A stretch of DNA of 7,441 nt from Chitinophagaceae bacterium (GCA_003456175.1 DMPB01000183.1:1-7441), one strand, 5' to 3'. Positions 1 through 7,219 are shown, counted from the first letter of the stretch. Notes: a model not told the origin generated them from the letters alone. Numbers and translations: made by a program.

Positions 1-391
1 AATACCAGCCATGAAATGAAGGATGATGCCCGTAGCGTTGCCACACCTCATCAATTACAAAACGGTTGTAATCAATCTCATGTTGCATGTTGCCAGTATC
101 CCAATATTCGCCACTATCGTATAAGCCGAAGTAAAACTTCATATTGTATTTATCGCTCAATGTAAGAAACAGTTCTACCAAATCCACTGGAGGTTCATAG
201 CAACCCTTAGCCTTCATTAAATAAGCCGATGGATAGGTAATGAATTTGCGGTAGCCAGAGCGTATTAAAATTACAGTATCAATACCTGCCGCCTGCATGT
301 ATTGAAAATCTTGCTCCCACGCTTTGGGTCCCCAGTTTTGATGCGGAATGTCTTGGCTAATTTCATCTAAAAAAGTTCCTGTAATGAGCAT
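1..391 (-). CDS. DUF4434 family protein, N-terminal part (runs off left edge)
   Basis: An open minus-strand frame of 130 complete codons starts at an ATG at 391 and leaves the window. Reading it by hand gives an N-terminus with ITGTFLDEI (residues 3-11), DIPHQNWG (14-21), GIDTVILIRSGYRKF (36-50), a YFGLYDSG segment (87-94) and a final HGWY. From memory these match the start of the DUF4434 family, predicted TIM-barrel proteins related to glycoside hydrolases and often found in Bacteroidota sugar-degradation loci; no reaction is established that I know of. There is no signal peptide in this start, so a cytoplasmic location is suggested unless the true start differs; the frame stays open upstream but no better start is visible. 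The gene begins 14 nt after the stop of the esterase gene, so it should be the third gene of the MFS-esterase operon. The C-terminal part, with any catalytic acids, is not visible. Confidence 0.85.
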   Translation of the reverse strand, partial: MLITGTFLDEISQDIPHQNWGPKAWEQDFQYMQAAGIDTVILIRSGYRKFITYPSAYLMKAKGCYEPPVDLVELFLTLSDKYNMKFYFGLYDSGEYWDTGNMQHEIDYNRFVIDEVWQRYGHHPSFHGWY

Positions 392-405
392 GTTAATCGA
401 TTGAA

Positions 406-1074
406 TTACATTAAACCTGATGCTAATAGTATGTCTTTCCAAAGCATGTAGCCATAGCCATTTAAATGAAGGCCATCGTTACTATAACGTTCATCTAGTT
501 TTCCATCTGCATCTACAAATTGTGGATACAAATTCACAAATGTGAGGTTGGCCTTACGGCAAATGTTTTGCAGCGCAGCATTTACCGTAAGGATATGTTC
601 TGTTTTATTTTGATGATTTTTGAACTGCGTGAATTTGTTATTCGTAGGCAAAATACTTTGTACAATAATGCGTGTACGCGGACTAGCCTGCTGCACCTTG
701 GCGATAATGCGTTCGTAATTACGAATGATAATACTATCTGGAATGTTGCGGGCAATATCGTTAATACCAATCATGATAAACAGCTTGCTAGGTTGGCTGC
801 TCACAACTTCATCGAGCCTAGCTAAGATGCCAAATGTATTATCGCCACTAATGCCTCTGTTTTTAACTTTTGGGTTTTGCCATATTTCTGCCCATTCACC
901 AATATCGGTGATACTGTTGCCTAAAAAAATAATTTCGTTTTTAGTATCGGGTAGCTGCCTAAATAGGGTAACTTTTTGTTCGTAGTAGGTGCTGTTGTAA
1001 CTGCTATCGAACGTTTGGGCATTTGCCGTAAGGCATGCTACGATACTTACTATACAACAATAGTACTTTTTCAT
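406..1074 (-). CDS. Secreted SGNH/GDSL-type esterase (Lipase_GDSL_2 type)
   Basis: A 222-residue protein of the SGNH hydrolase family, probably removing acyl (for example O-acetyl) esters from a glycan in the periplasm. Block I is FLGNSIT with the nucleophile Ser54, so the GDS form is replaced by GNS, as is common in this subfamily. Block II glycine is in RGISGDNT (Gly74), block III is GIND (Asn105) and block V is DGLHLN (Asp200, His203), so the whole catalytic set is present. The N-terminus MKKYYCCIVSIVACLTANAQ is a short signal peptide with likely cleavage around ANA-Q. I chose the ATG at 1074 because it begins exactly at this signal peptide and leaves a 13-nt gap to the permease gene; the upstream ATG at 1098 would add eight polar residues and overlap that gene. 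It is the middle gene of the minus-strand operon. Substrate is not readable from sequence; a sialate or other sugar O-acetylesterase or a lysophospholipase-like role are alternatives. Confidence 0.92.
   Translation of the reverse strand: MKKYYCCIVSIVACLTANAQTFDSSYNSTYYEQKVTLFRQLPDTKNEIIFLGNSITDIGEWAEIWQNPKVKNRGISGDNTFGILARLDEVVSSQPSKLFIMIGINDIARNIPDSIIIRNYERIIAKVQQASPRTRIIVQSILPTNNKFTQFKNHQNKTEHILTVNAALQNICRKANLTFVNLYPQFVDADGKLDERYSNDGLHLNGYGYMLWKDILLASGLM
552..592. repeat. Inverted pair of the TTTRCCGTAAGG motif inside the esterase gene
   Basis: The arms are ccttacggcaaat at 552-564 and atttaccgtaagg at 580-592, with a 15-nt spacer. In the minus-strand mRNA the single difference becomes a G-U pair, so all 13 positions can pair; on the plus strand it is an A-C mismatch. 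No U-run follows, so it is not a normal terminator. The arms encode ICRKA and LTVN, in different reading frames. Confidence 0.7.
1020..1034 (+). repeat. Copy of dispersed motif catttgccgtaaggc
   Basis: This 15-base string is identical to positions 6062-6076 and to the reverse complement of 551-565. Here it lies in the signal-peptide codons (LTANA) of the esterase gene. Confidence 0.65.
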
Positions 1075-1087
1075 AAAGTATTTTTTG

Positions 1088-2371
1088 TTACGATGCAAGT
1101 GTTGGTTGCGTATCGGTTTTTTTCAGCGGCACTAGCCATGTGATGATAAATGCAGGAATGGTTGCAATAAGTACCCAAATGAAAAATTCTTTATAGCCAA
1201 GGTAATCGCTAACAAAACCGCTTACCATAGATGCTATGGTGTAACCTAAGTAAGTAAGTGAACTGCCAAAAGCATAATGTGCCATTTGGTACTTGCCTGG
1301 CGCAATTTGTTGCATTATAAAAATGATGATGCCGATAAAGCCAAAGCCATAGCCAAAATGTTCAATAGATACAGCACTACCTATAATCCACAGATTATCT
1401 GTTTGTGTGATGGCTAGATAAGCGTACGAGGCAAATGGGAGGTTAAAGCAAGCACAAAGCAACAATAGAGTGCCACGCGTTAAACCTTTGTTGGAAACAA
1501 AGTAGCCAGCCGCAAGCGAGCCTAATACAAAAGCAATAGTGCCGAAAATACCTGTTAACATGCCAAGGGTAGCTTCTTGTAAGCCAAGCCCACCCAATGA
1601 ACGATCTGCCTTAAAAAATAGCGGCATGATTTTGATAGCCTGTCCTTCGGCAAAGCGGTACAATGTAATGAAGAGAATACCGTACCAAATGTGTTTTTTT
1701 TGGAAGAAGCTTACAATTACATCTTTAAGTGTAAGCCAAACATCGGCAGCCGATGCAAGTGATGTGGGGTTCGGTGTTGCAGGCAAAAACTTGCGATTAT
1801 AAAAACCAAGTAGTAGCATTACTGCCGCATAAATAGCCATGATAGTAGCCCAAGCTTGCGTATTGCCCCAAATAGGAATGAGTACACCAACAAGAAATAT
1901 CATACCACCATTGGAAAACAGCTTAGCGAAATTATAAAATGTACCTTGCCAGCCTACGTAGGCAGCTTGTTGCTTCGCAGAGAGCTCTTGTAAGTATAAA
2001 CCATCGGCAGCAATATCTTGCGTTGCTCCGAGAAATGCGGTTAATAAAAATAAAACAACAGAAATGCTGAAAAAATGATTGGTGAACATAGCCGCAACCG
2101 AAAGGGCAAATAGTAACCCACATAAAAGCTGGGAGCTATAGATATAAAACTTCTTGGTTTTATACAATTCCATAAAGGGTCCCCATATGGGTTTGAAGCT
2201 CCACGGTAAGATGATGATGCCCGTCCAAAAAGTGATTTGGCTATCCGAGAAGCCCATGTTTTTGTACATGAGCGACACAATGGTACCACCTAATACTAAG
2301 TTGGGTAAGCCCATGGCAAACCAAGTGGTAGGAATCCAGTAAATTGGATGGCGATTGGTAGAGGTTGACAC
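1088..2371 (-). CDS. MFS permease, AmpG/SLC33-like, probable sugar importer
   Basis: About 427 residues with twelve likely membrane helices, an inner-membrane major facilitator. The N-terminus holds HPIYWIPTTWFAMGLP, then an FKPIWGPFMELYKTKKF loop between helices 2 and 3, and GATQDIAADG in helix 4, a signature shared by AmpG (muropeptide importer) and SLC33 (acetyl-CoA carrier) type proteins. A late GKYQMAHYAF segment is familiar from MFS permeases in Bacteroidota glycan loci. The likely job is uptake of a small saccharide made by the neighbouring hydrolases. No in-frame ATG lies before helix 1: an in-frame stop sits at 2413, and the only usable starts are TTG at 2377 and GTG at 2371. I prefer the GTG because it gives the short tail STSTNRHPIYW before helix 1, but TTG is possible. 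It is the first gene of a leftward operon and faces the divergent promoter region. Substrate is inferred only. Confidence 0.88.
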   Translation of the reverse strand: MSTSTNRHPIYWIPTTWFAMGLPNLVLGGTIVSLMYKNMGFSDSQITFWTGIIILPWSFKPIWGPFMELYKTKKFYIYSSQLLCGLLFALSVAAMFTNHFFSISVVLFLLTAFLGATQDIAADGLYLQELSAKQQAAYVGWQGTFYNFAKLFSNGGMIFLVGVLIPIWGNTQAWATIMAIYAAVMLLLGFYNRKFLPATPNPTSLASAADVWLTLKDVIVSFFQKKHIWYGILFITLYRFAEGQAIKIMPLFFKADRSLGGLGLQEATLGMLTGIFGTIAFVLGSLAAGYFVSNKGLTRGTLLLLCACFNLPFASYAYLAITQTDNLWIIGSAVSIEHFGYGFGFIGIIIFIMQQIAPGKYQMAHYAFGSSLTYLGYTIASMVSGFVSDYLGYKEFFIWVLIATIPAFIITWLVPLKKTDTQPTLAS

Positions 2372-2483
2372 TGGCAAAGCAAAAACGTTAAGCGAATTTA
2401 AGCATTGAAGTTAATAAAAAATTTTAGAAACCTCGTTCTATTTATAAAATAATTATTTAAGTTCGTATCGTAAACAACATTGT
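2372..2483. promoter_or_regulatory. Divergent intergenic promoter region
   Basis: This is the only space between the leftward permease operon and the rightward hydrolase operon, so promoters for both should lie here. It is strongly A/T-rich. For the leftward side, TAAATTCG (minus strand, 2400-2393) is one mismatch from the Bacteroidota -7 element TAnnTTTG and would put transcription start about 16 nt before the GTG at 2371, but I see no clear -33 partner. For the rightward side only an A/T stretch TATAAAAT near 2443-2450 can be pointed to. A 12-bp palindrome, aaataattattt, covers 2447-2458; its composition makes it weak evidence for an operator. No Shine-Dalgarno sequence precedes either start. 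Confidence 0.5.
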
Positions 2484-3662
2484 ATGAAACGATTGCTCCG
2501 TGTTTTGGGCGTTGCTACCCTATTACCTATTATGGCCTTATTGGCTATGAGCTGCTCGAAAAAATCTAGCGGCGGAACTACTGGTGGTCCTACACCAGTA
2601 CCACCAATACCTCCATCCACTTTAGATTCAACTGCTTTGCGTGGTGTATGGATTACAACTGCAGCTAGCAATGCATTAGATAGTAGAGCCAATATTCGAC
2701 AGGCTGTGTTAAACTGTAAGGCGGCGAATATCAATAACATCTTCATGGTGGTGTACAACAATGGTCGTACCATTTATCCAAGCCCCATCATGCAGAATTT
2801 GATTGGTGTTCCTATTATGGAGCGTTTTGCAGGTAGAGATCCTTTACAGGAAATTATCGAAGAAGCCCGTGCACATAACATAAAAGTTCATGCATGGTTT
2901 GAGTATGGTTTTGCTAGTTCTTTTTCTCAAAACGGAGGCTTGATTTTACAAGCTAAGCCACACTGGGCTGCGAGGGATGTTAGTGGTAACCTTGTGGTAA
3001 AAAATGGATTCGATTGGCTCAATGCCTTTCACCCAGAGGTGCAAGATTTTATGATTAGCCTGTTTAAAGAAGTATTACAACGTTACCCAACCATTGATGG
3101 CTTACAAGGCGATGACCGCCTACCGGCAGTACCTTCTACCGCAGGTTACGATAGCTATACGGTTAATTTATATCGTTCAGAGAATAATGGTGCGAATCCG
3201 CCATCAAGCTTCTCTGAAACAAGTTGGGTGAATTGGAGAGCAAAAAAATTAACTGGTTTCTTAAAACGCTTACGCGACGAGGTAAAGGCTATTAAACCAA
3301 GTGTACAGTTAACAATGAGTCCGAGTGTACATCCTTGGGCATTAGGCGAGTATTTGCAAGATTGGCCTACTTGGGTAGATAGCAGTTATGTAGATGCTAT
3401 TTTGCCACAATGTTACCGTTACGATATTAATTCGTACACAGCTACGCTTAATCAACAAAAGTCGTTTTATCGTAACCCTAATGTTAAGTTCTGGCCAGGT
3501 GTTATTGTAAAGTCTGGCAATACCCTTGTTAGCGATGCTTACCTTACGCAAATGATACAAGCCAACCGCACCGCAGGTTTCAAAGGAGAATGCTTCTTTT
3601 TTTATGAAGGTATAAAAGATAAACTCACTTATTTTACGGTACAGTATCCGAACATCAGATAA
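2484..3662 (+). CDS. GH10-like (GHL10/DUF187) glycoside hydrolase, lipoprotein
   Basis: A 392-residue predicted TIM-barrel hydrolase of the GHL10 (DUF187) group, whose best known member, E. coli DigH, cuts glycan strands of denuded peptidoglycan; other members sit in glycan-utilisation loci. Residues 1-23 form a lipoprotein signal ending in AMS before Cys24, followed by SKKSSGG and a Gly/Thr/Pro-rich linker to about residue 47. The domain starts at LRGVWITT (52-59) and continues with NNIFMVVYNNG (84-94), HAWFEYGF (136-143), the WLNAFHPEVQDF segment (178-189), IDGLQGDDRL (204-213), SPSVHPWALG (279-288), DAILPQCYRYD (304-314) and a C-terminal KGECFFFYEGI (367-377). Glu140 and Asp210/Asp211 are candidate active-site acids by position in the barrel, not by proof. 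The residues after Cys24 are basic, unlike the acidic surface-export tags described in some Bacteroidota, so a periplasm-facing anchor is possible. It is the first gene of a two-gene operon, 6 nt before the mannosidase. Linkage specificity is unknown. Confidence 0.9.
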   Translation: MKRLLRVLGVATLLPIMALLAMSCSKKSSGGTTGGPTPVPPIPPSTLDSTALRGVWITTAASNALDSRANIRQAVLNCKAANINNIFMVVYNNGRTIYPSPIMQNLIGVPIMERFAGRDPLQEIIEEARAHNIKVHAWFEYGFASSFSQNGGLILQAKPHWAARDVSGNLVVKNGFDWLNAFHPEVQDFMISLFKEVLQRYPTIDGLQGDDRLPAVPSTAGYDSYTVNLYRSENNGANPPSSFSETSWVNWRAKKLTGFLKRLRDEVKAIKPSVQLTMSPSVHPWALGEYLQDWPTWVDSSYVDAILPQCYRYDINSYTATLNQQKSFYRNPNVKFWPGVIVKSGNTLVSDAYLTQMIQANRTAGFKGECFFFYEGIKDKLTYFTVQYPNIR

Positions 3663-3668
3663 GTTACT

Positions 3669-5831
3669 ATGTATATTAAAAAAATTGTATCAATAGCTGT
3701 GCTCTTAGGGTGCAGCTATTGTAGCTTTAGTCAAAAGCTAACATCGTTGGTAGATCCTTTTTTAGGTACGGGTGGCCACGGGCATGTATATCCTGGTGCT
3801 ACCGTGCCTTTTGGTATGGTACAACTAAGCCCCGATAACGGCAAAGAAGGTTGGGATTGGTGCAGTGGCTATCACTATAGCAGCAATACCATTGCAGGCT
3901 TTAGTCATACGCATTTAAGTGGTACTGGCATTGGCGATTGGTGCGATATATCGGTACTCCCATTGAACGACACCAATACTATACGCAATGAAAAAATATG
4001 GCATACGTTTGATCATAAGAACGAACAAGCCAAACCTGGTTATTACAGCGTTCAACTAGACAATGGTATTCGTTGCGAGCTTACTGCTACCGAGCGTAAT
4101 GGCTACCATAAGTACACCTTTACAGGTAAAAGCGGGTGGCTTCGTTTCGATATGGGGTTTGCGATTAATTGGGATAAATCTACCGATGGTATGCTGGCTA
4201 TTGTAGACGATTCTACCATTATTGGTTATCGCTACAGCACAGGTTGGGCCAAGGGGCAGAAGGTTTATTTTACCGCAAGGTTTTCACAACCTATCCAATC
4301 TTTTTTGTACGTTACCGATAGTATTCGAAATGGTAACATTGCAAAGGGTAAAAAGGTAAAGTTGGCATTGCAATTCAATACCGCACAGCCGTTGTACGTT
4401 CGTGTAGGCATTAGCAGCGTAAGCACCGATAAAGCAACACAGGCATTGCAAGAATCGCATGGCCAATCATTTACGCAAGTAATGCAACAAGCCGATGTTT
4501 TGTGGGAGCAAGAATTACAAAAAATAAAAATAGATGTTAGCAATAAAACACAGGCTACACAATTTTATACAGCACTCTACCGAACTTGCTTGGCACCTGT
4601 TACACATAGCGATATCGATGGAGCTTACCAAACACACGACAACAAACAACTTAATTACACCGCAGGTAAGCGCAAGTACACGGTGTTTTCGCAGTGGGAT
4701 GTGTTTAGAGCATTGAACCCACTATTTACGCTTACGCAAATAGAACGCCTGCCCGATATGATTAACAGTATGCTACAATTGTATCGTGATAATGGCTTGC
4801 TCCCCGTGTGGGATTTAAGTACTTGGGAAGCCAATACAATGACCGGATATCATAGCATACCTATCATTGCAGATGCTATTTTAAAAGGTGTAAAAGGGTT
4901 CAATTATCAAGAGGCATATACTGCTATGAAAAAAAGTGCCATGCAACAACAGCGTGGTACACCTGAATACATCAAGTATGGCTACCTACCACAAGACAAG
5001 CATGGCTGGAGTGTAACCATTACATTAGAATATGCTTACGACGATTGGTGTATTGCACAAGTAGCCAAAAAGCTGGGCTACGAAAGCGATTACAAACAGT
5101 TTATGCAACGAGCTATGAGCTACAAAAATTTATTCGATAAAAGCACTGGCTTCATGCGTGCTAAAAATAGCGATGGTAAGTTTGTAGAACCTTTTGATCC
5201 AATACTTTCAGAGCATGGTTTTGAGGGCCAATATGTAGAAGGCACAGCATGGCAACATAGTTTTTTTGTACCACACGATGTAGTCGGATTTGCCAATTTA
5301 TACGGTGGTAGTGCACAGCTAGAAGCCAAGCTCGATGCACTCTTTACAGCACCATCTGAATTGCATGGCGATAATGCATCGGCCGATATCTCAGGCCTTA
5401 TTGGGCAGTATGCTCATGGTAATGAACCTAGCCATCATATTATTTATATGTATACTGTATTAGGTAAGCCAGCGAAAACAGCAAAGTGGCTACAAGTAGT
5501 AATGGATAGCATTTATAAACCCGGACCCGATGGCCTCTCTGGTAACGATGATTGTGGCCAAATGAGCGCATGGTATGTATGGACGAGCTTAGGTATGTAT
5601 CCGATGAATCCGGCGATTGGTAACTATGTTTTTGGTATGCCTTTTATTAATAATGCAACATTGCAACTACCTTACGGTAAAAAGTTACGCATACAGGTAC
5701 AAGGCCCATCAGATTATACCAAAAGAAAGCAGTTGGTGGCAGTAACCTTAAATGGTAAAAAATTACCACTTACCAGTATTACGCACCAACAACTGCTACA
5801 AGGCGGAACGCTTATTTATACGGTACGTTAA
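3669..5831 (+). CDS. GH92 family alpha-mannosidase, exported
   Basis: A 720-residue GH92 enzyme, a family of calcium-dependent exo-acting alpha-mannosidases that trim mannose from N-glycans and yeast-type mannans. The N-terminal beta domain shows VDPFLGTGGHGHVYPGAT (28-45), PFGMVQLSPDNG (47-58) and GFSHTHLSGTG (77-87). The (alpha/alpha)6 domain has FSQWDVFRALNPL (340-352), EGQYVEGTAWQHSFFVPHD (519-537), YAHGNEPSHH (581-590) and GLSGNDDCGQMSAWYVW (622-638). Glu524 is the candidate catalytic acid and Asp627/Asp628 lie in the motif that holds the candidate base residues. Length and motif order fit a full, intact member. The exported N-terminus is ambiguous: LLGC (12-15) could be a lipobox, or cleavage could follow SFSQ (19-22). 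Its start is 6 nt after the GH10-like gene, so they are co-transcribed. Its TAA shares four bases with the stop of the convergent membrane-protein gene. The scissile linkage (1,2, 1,3, 1,4 or 1,6) cannot be fixed by eye. Confidence 0.96.
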   Translation: MYIKKIVSIAVLLGCSYCSFSQKLTSLVDPFLGTGGHGHVYPGATVPFGMVQLSPDNGKEGWDWCSGYHYSSNTIAGFSHTHLSGTGIGDWCDISVLPLNDTNTIRNEKIWHTFDHKNEQAKPGYYSVQLDNGIRCELTATERNGYHKYTFTGKSGWLRFDMGFAINWDKSTDGMLAIVDDSTIIGYRYSTGWAKGQKVYFTARFSQPIQSFLYVTDSIRNGNIAKGKKVKLALQFNTAQPLYVRVGISSVSTDKATQALQESHGQSFTQVMQQADVLWEQELQKIKIDVSNKTQATQFYTALYRTCLAPVTHSDIDGAYQTHDNKQLNYTAGKRKYTVFSQWDVFRALNPLFTLTQIERLPDMINSMLQLYRDNGLLPVWDLSTWEANTMTGYHSIPIIADAILKGVKGFNYQEAYTAMKKSAMQQQRGTPEYIKYGYLPQDKHGWSVTITLEYAYDDWCIAQVAKKLGYESDYKQFMQRAMSYKNLFDKSTGFMRAKNSDGKFVEPFDPILSEHGFEGQYVEGTAWQHSFFVPHDVVGFANLYGGSAQLEAKLDALFTAPSELHGDNASADISGLIGQYAHGNEPSHHIIYMYTVLGKPAKTAKWLQVVMDSIYKPGPDGLSGNDDCGQMSAWYVWTSLGMYPMNPAIGNYVFGMPFINNATLQLPYGKKLRIQVQGPSDYTKRKQLVAVTLNGKKLPLTSITHQQLLQGGTLIYTVR
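5670..5681 (-). repeat. Shorter copy of dispersed motif (tttaccgtaagg, minus strand)
   Basis: Twelve bases match the A variant of the motif found at 581-592. It lies in the codons for PYGK in the C-terminal part of the GH92 gene. This is the weakest of the five copies because a few bases on each side differ. Confidence 0.5.
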
Positions 5832-7219
5832 GTACGCCAAAACCATTTTCGTTGGGTACAATACACTGTAATAAGTGATACCAATGTGGTGAAAATAATA
5901 CCTTTTAAAAAGCCTGCCCAAGCATTCATTTGTAATGCATCGAGGTAGGCTTTTGTATTTGTAATAACAAGTAATGGTGTAACCAATAAAGCTCCTGCAA
6001 CATAAGCTATCATTGGGTTTTGTCCGTTTAGTGCAAGATAATTGGCGGCTTTGCGTAACCACATTTGCCGTAAGGCTACTTCAAAACATACCAATGCAAA
6101 AAAAGCTAAACCACTCGTTACAAAATAGTAGCTGTAGGTAGAGCTATCTTTCTTAATGCCACCTTCATACGCTTCAAAACAAAGCCCAAGTAATAGTAGA
6201 TAAGTACCTGCTTGTATCAAACGATGTAGTAGTGTTCTTGTTCTTGTATAATAATGTAACACAAAAACAAGCATTGTTGAGATAATTAGATTCAATATCA
6301 AATCTCTGGTAAAAAGCAACCAAACATTACTAATAATAATACTCAAAGCACTAACCAAAATAATATTGTAGTGCTTATTGTTATCAATATTTGTTGTTGG
6401 TGTTGCAAGCATCCATTCACCGGCGAATGTGCCAGGTATTAAGATAAATAAATACTTTAAAAAGTAAAACTTGTATAGCCAACTAATATTGTAATTGCCA
6501 ATGGTAGTCCACTCAAATATTACTTTGGTGAAGCTGTTGTTAGGTTCTTTCGCCGCTAAAAAAAATGCCATTATAAATGGTAAGATGCCTAACCGTAGTA
6601 ATGGCTTTTGATAGGTTAGTGCATATACAATAGTTCCTGCCAACGCCATATTGGCTAATACGAGTAAAATAATATCACTCTTAAAAAAGTCGAATCCTTT
6701 GTTTTGATGAAAAGGTAATACAGCAAGTAGTACAATGGCAATAGCATAAGCGGCGTATCGGATGGATGGCCAGAGCCACAGTGGCTTACTTTCTGTTGGG
6801 CGGTATAGTTGTAAAAATAATAATACAAAAGCGAGTATGGATAATAAATAATCTGTTGTAGTAGGATTACTGCTAATAACCCAAGCTTTCATATGTTGTG
6901 TGAACAAAGCAAAAAATGCAAGCAATACGAAACGCTTCACTGCAATGCGAAGCCATACGGTGAAGTGAGCCCCTGCATCTAACTTTTTTTTAAGTGCAAG
7001 TGGCATGGCGGCACCCATGCTAAATAAAAAAAATGGAAATACAAGATCTACCCAAGTAATGCCGGCAATTGTTGGATTGAATTTATGTAATGGAGGTGGC
7101 ACTTGTGCATGGTACATGAATGCAGGCAACAATCCACCAAAGGCAATGCTGCCAGAAAGCACCATTGTTAGAATGGCGAACCCCCTCAAGGCATCAATAC
7201 TTACAGCACGTGTAGACAT
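5828..7219 (-). CDS. HGSNAT/COG4299-like (DUF5009, NagX-type) polytopic membrane protein
   Basis: A 463-residue inner-membrane protein with roughly eleven or twelve hydrophobic segments. It begins with SIDALRGFAILTMV (7-20), then MYHAQVPPPLHKFNP (35-49), GITWVDLVFPFFLFSMGAA (53-71), and near the end LALNGQNPMIAY (395-406). This pattern is that of the COG4299 family, related to human heparan alpha-glucosaminide N-acetyltransferase, which passes an acetyl group from acetyl-CoA across the membrane to glucosamine. Bacterial members are labelled NagX in GlcNAc-use gene sets, as a transporter-related protein, but I know of no firm biochemistry. His37 and His45, in the loop between helices 1 and 2, are candidates for the counterpart of the human active-site histidine. 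The start at 7219 directly precedes the family N-terminus, so it is well supported. The gene follows susD-like in the same direction, only 13 nt after the U-run of a strong hairpin, and ends convergently on the mannosidase. Function as transporter or acetyltransferase stays open. Confidence 0.88.
   Translation of the reverse strand: MSTRAVSIDALRGFAILTMVLSGSIAFGGLLPAFMYHAQVPPPLHKFNPTIAGITWVDLVFPFFLFSMGAAMPLALKKKLDAGAHFTVWLRIAVKRFVLLAFFALFTQHMKAWVISSNPTTTDYLLSILAFVLLFLQLYRPTESKPLWLWPSIRYAAYAIAIVLLAVLPFHQNKGFDFFKSDIILLVLANMALAGTIVYALTYQKPLLRLGILPFIMAFFLAAKEPNNSFTKVIFEWTTIGNYNISWLYKFYFLKYLFILIPGTFAGEWMLATPTTNIDNNKHYNIILVSALSIIISNVWLLFTRDLILNLIISTMLVFVLHYYTRTRTLLHRLIQAGTYLLLLGLCFEAYEGGIKKDSSTYSYYFVTSGLAFFALVCFEVALRQMWLRKAANYLALNGQNPMIAYVAGALLVTPLLVITNTKAYLDALQMNAWAGFLKGIIFTTLVSLITVYCTQRKWFWRT
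6061..6076 (+). repeat. Copy of dispersed motif acatttgccgtaaggc
   Basis: This 16-base string is identical to the reverse complement of 551-566 and shares 15 bases with 1020-1034. Here it overlaps codons for ALRQMW in the COG4299-type membrane-protein gene. Confidence 0.65.

Noticed and set aside
520..825. Plus-strand ORF of 101 codons opposite the SGNH esterase
   Set aside because: It lies wholly inside a gene with a complete catalytic motif set on the other strand and its translation looks like nothing recognisable.
406..1098. Esterase start at the upstream ATG (1098)
   Set aside because: It would add eight polar residues before an obvious signal peptide and overlap the permease stop; the ATG at 1074 fits better.
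1539..1802. Plus-strand ORF opposite the MFS permease
   Set aside because: Antisense shadow of a well-supported membrane protein; no domain or signal.
2447..2458. Palindrome aaataattattt in the divergent region as an operator
   Set aside because: In such A/T-rich DNA a 12-bp A/T palindrome is easily found by chance; listed only as a note in the promoter region.
3541..4741. CTTACGCAAAT at 3543-3553 and 4731-4741 as further copies of the dispersed motif
   Set aside because: They lack one G of the core and both are explained by the codons for Leu-Thr-Gln in the same frame.
5796..6062. Minus-strand ORF across the convergent junction
   Set aside because: It overlaps the real membrane-protein gene in another frame and the end of the GH92 gene; no family resemblance.
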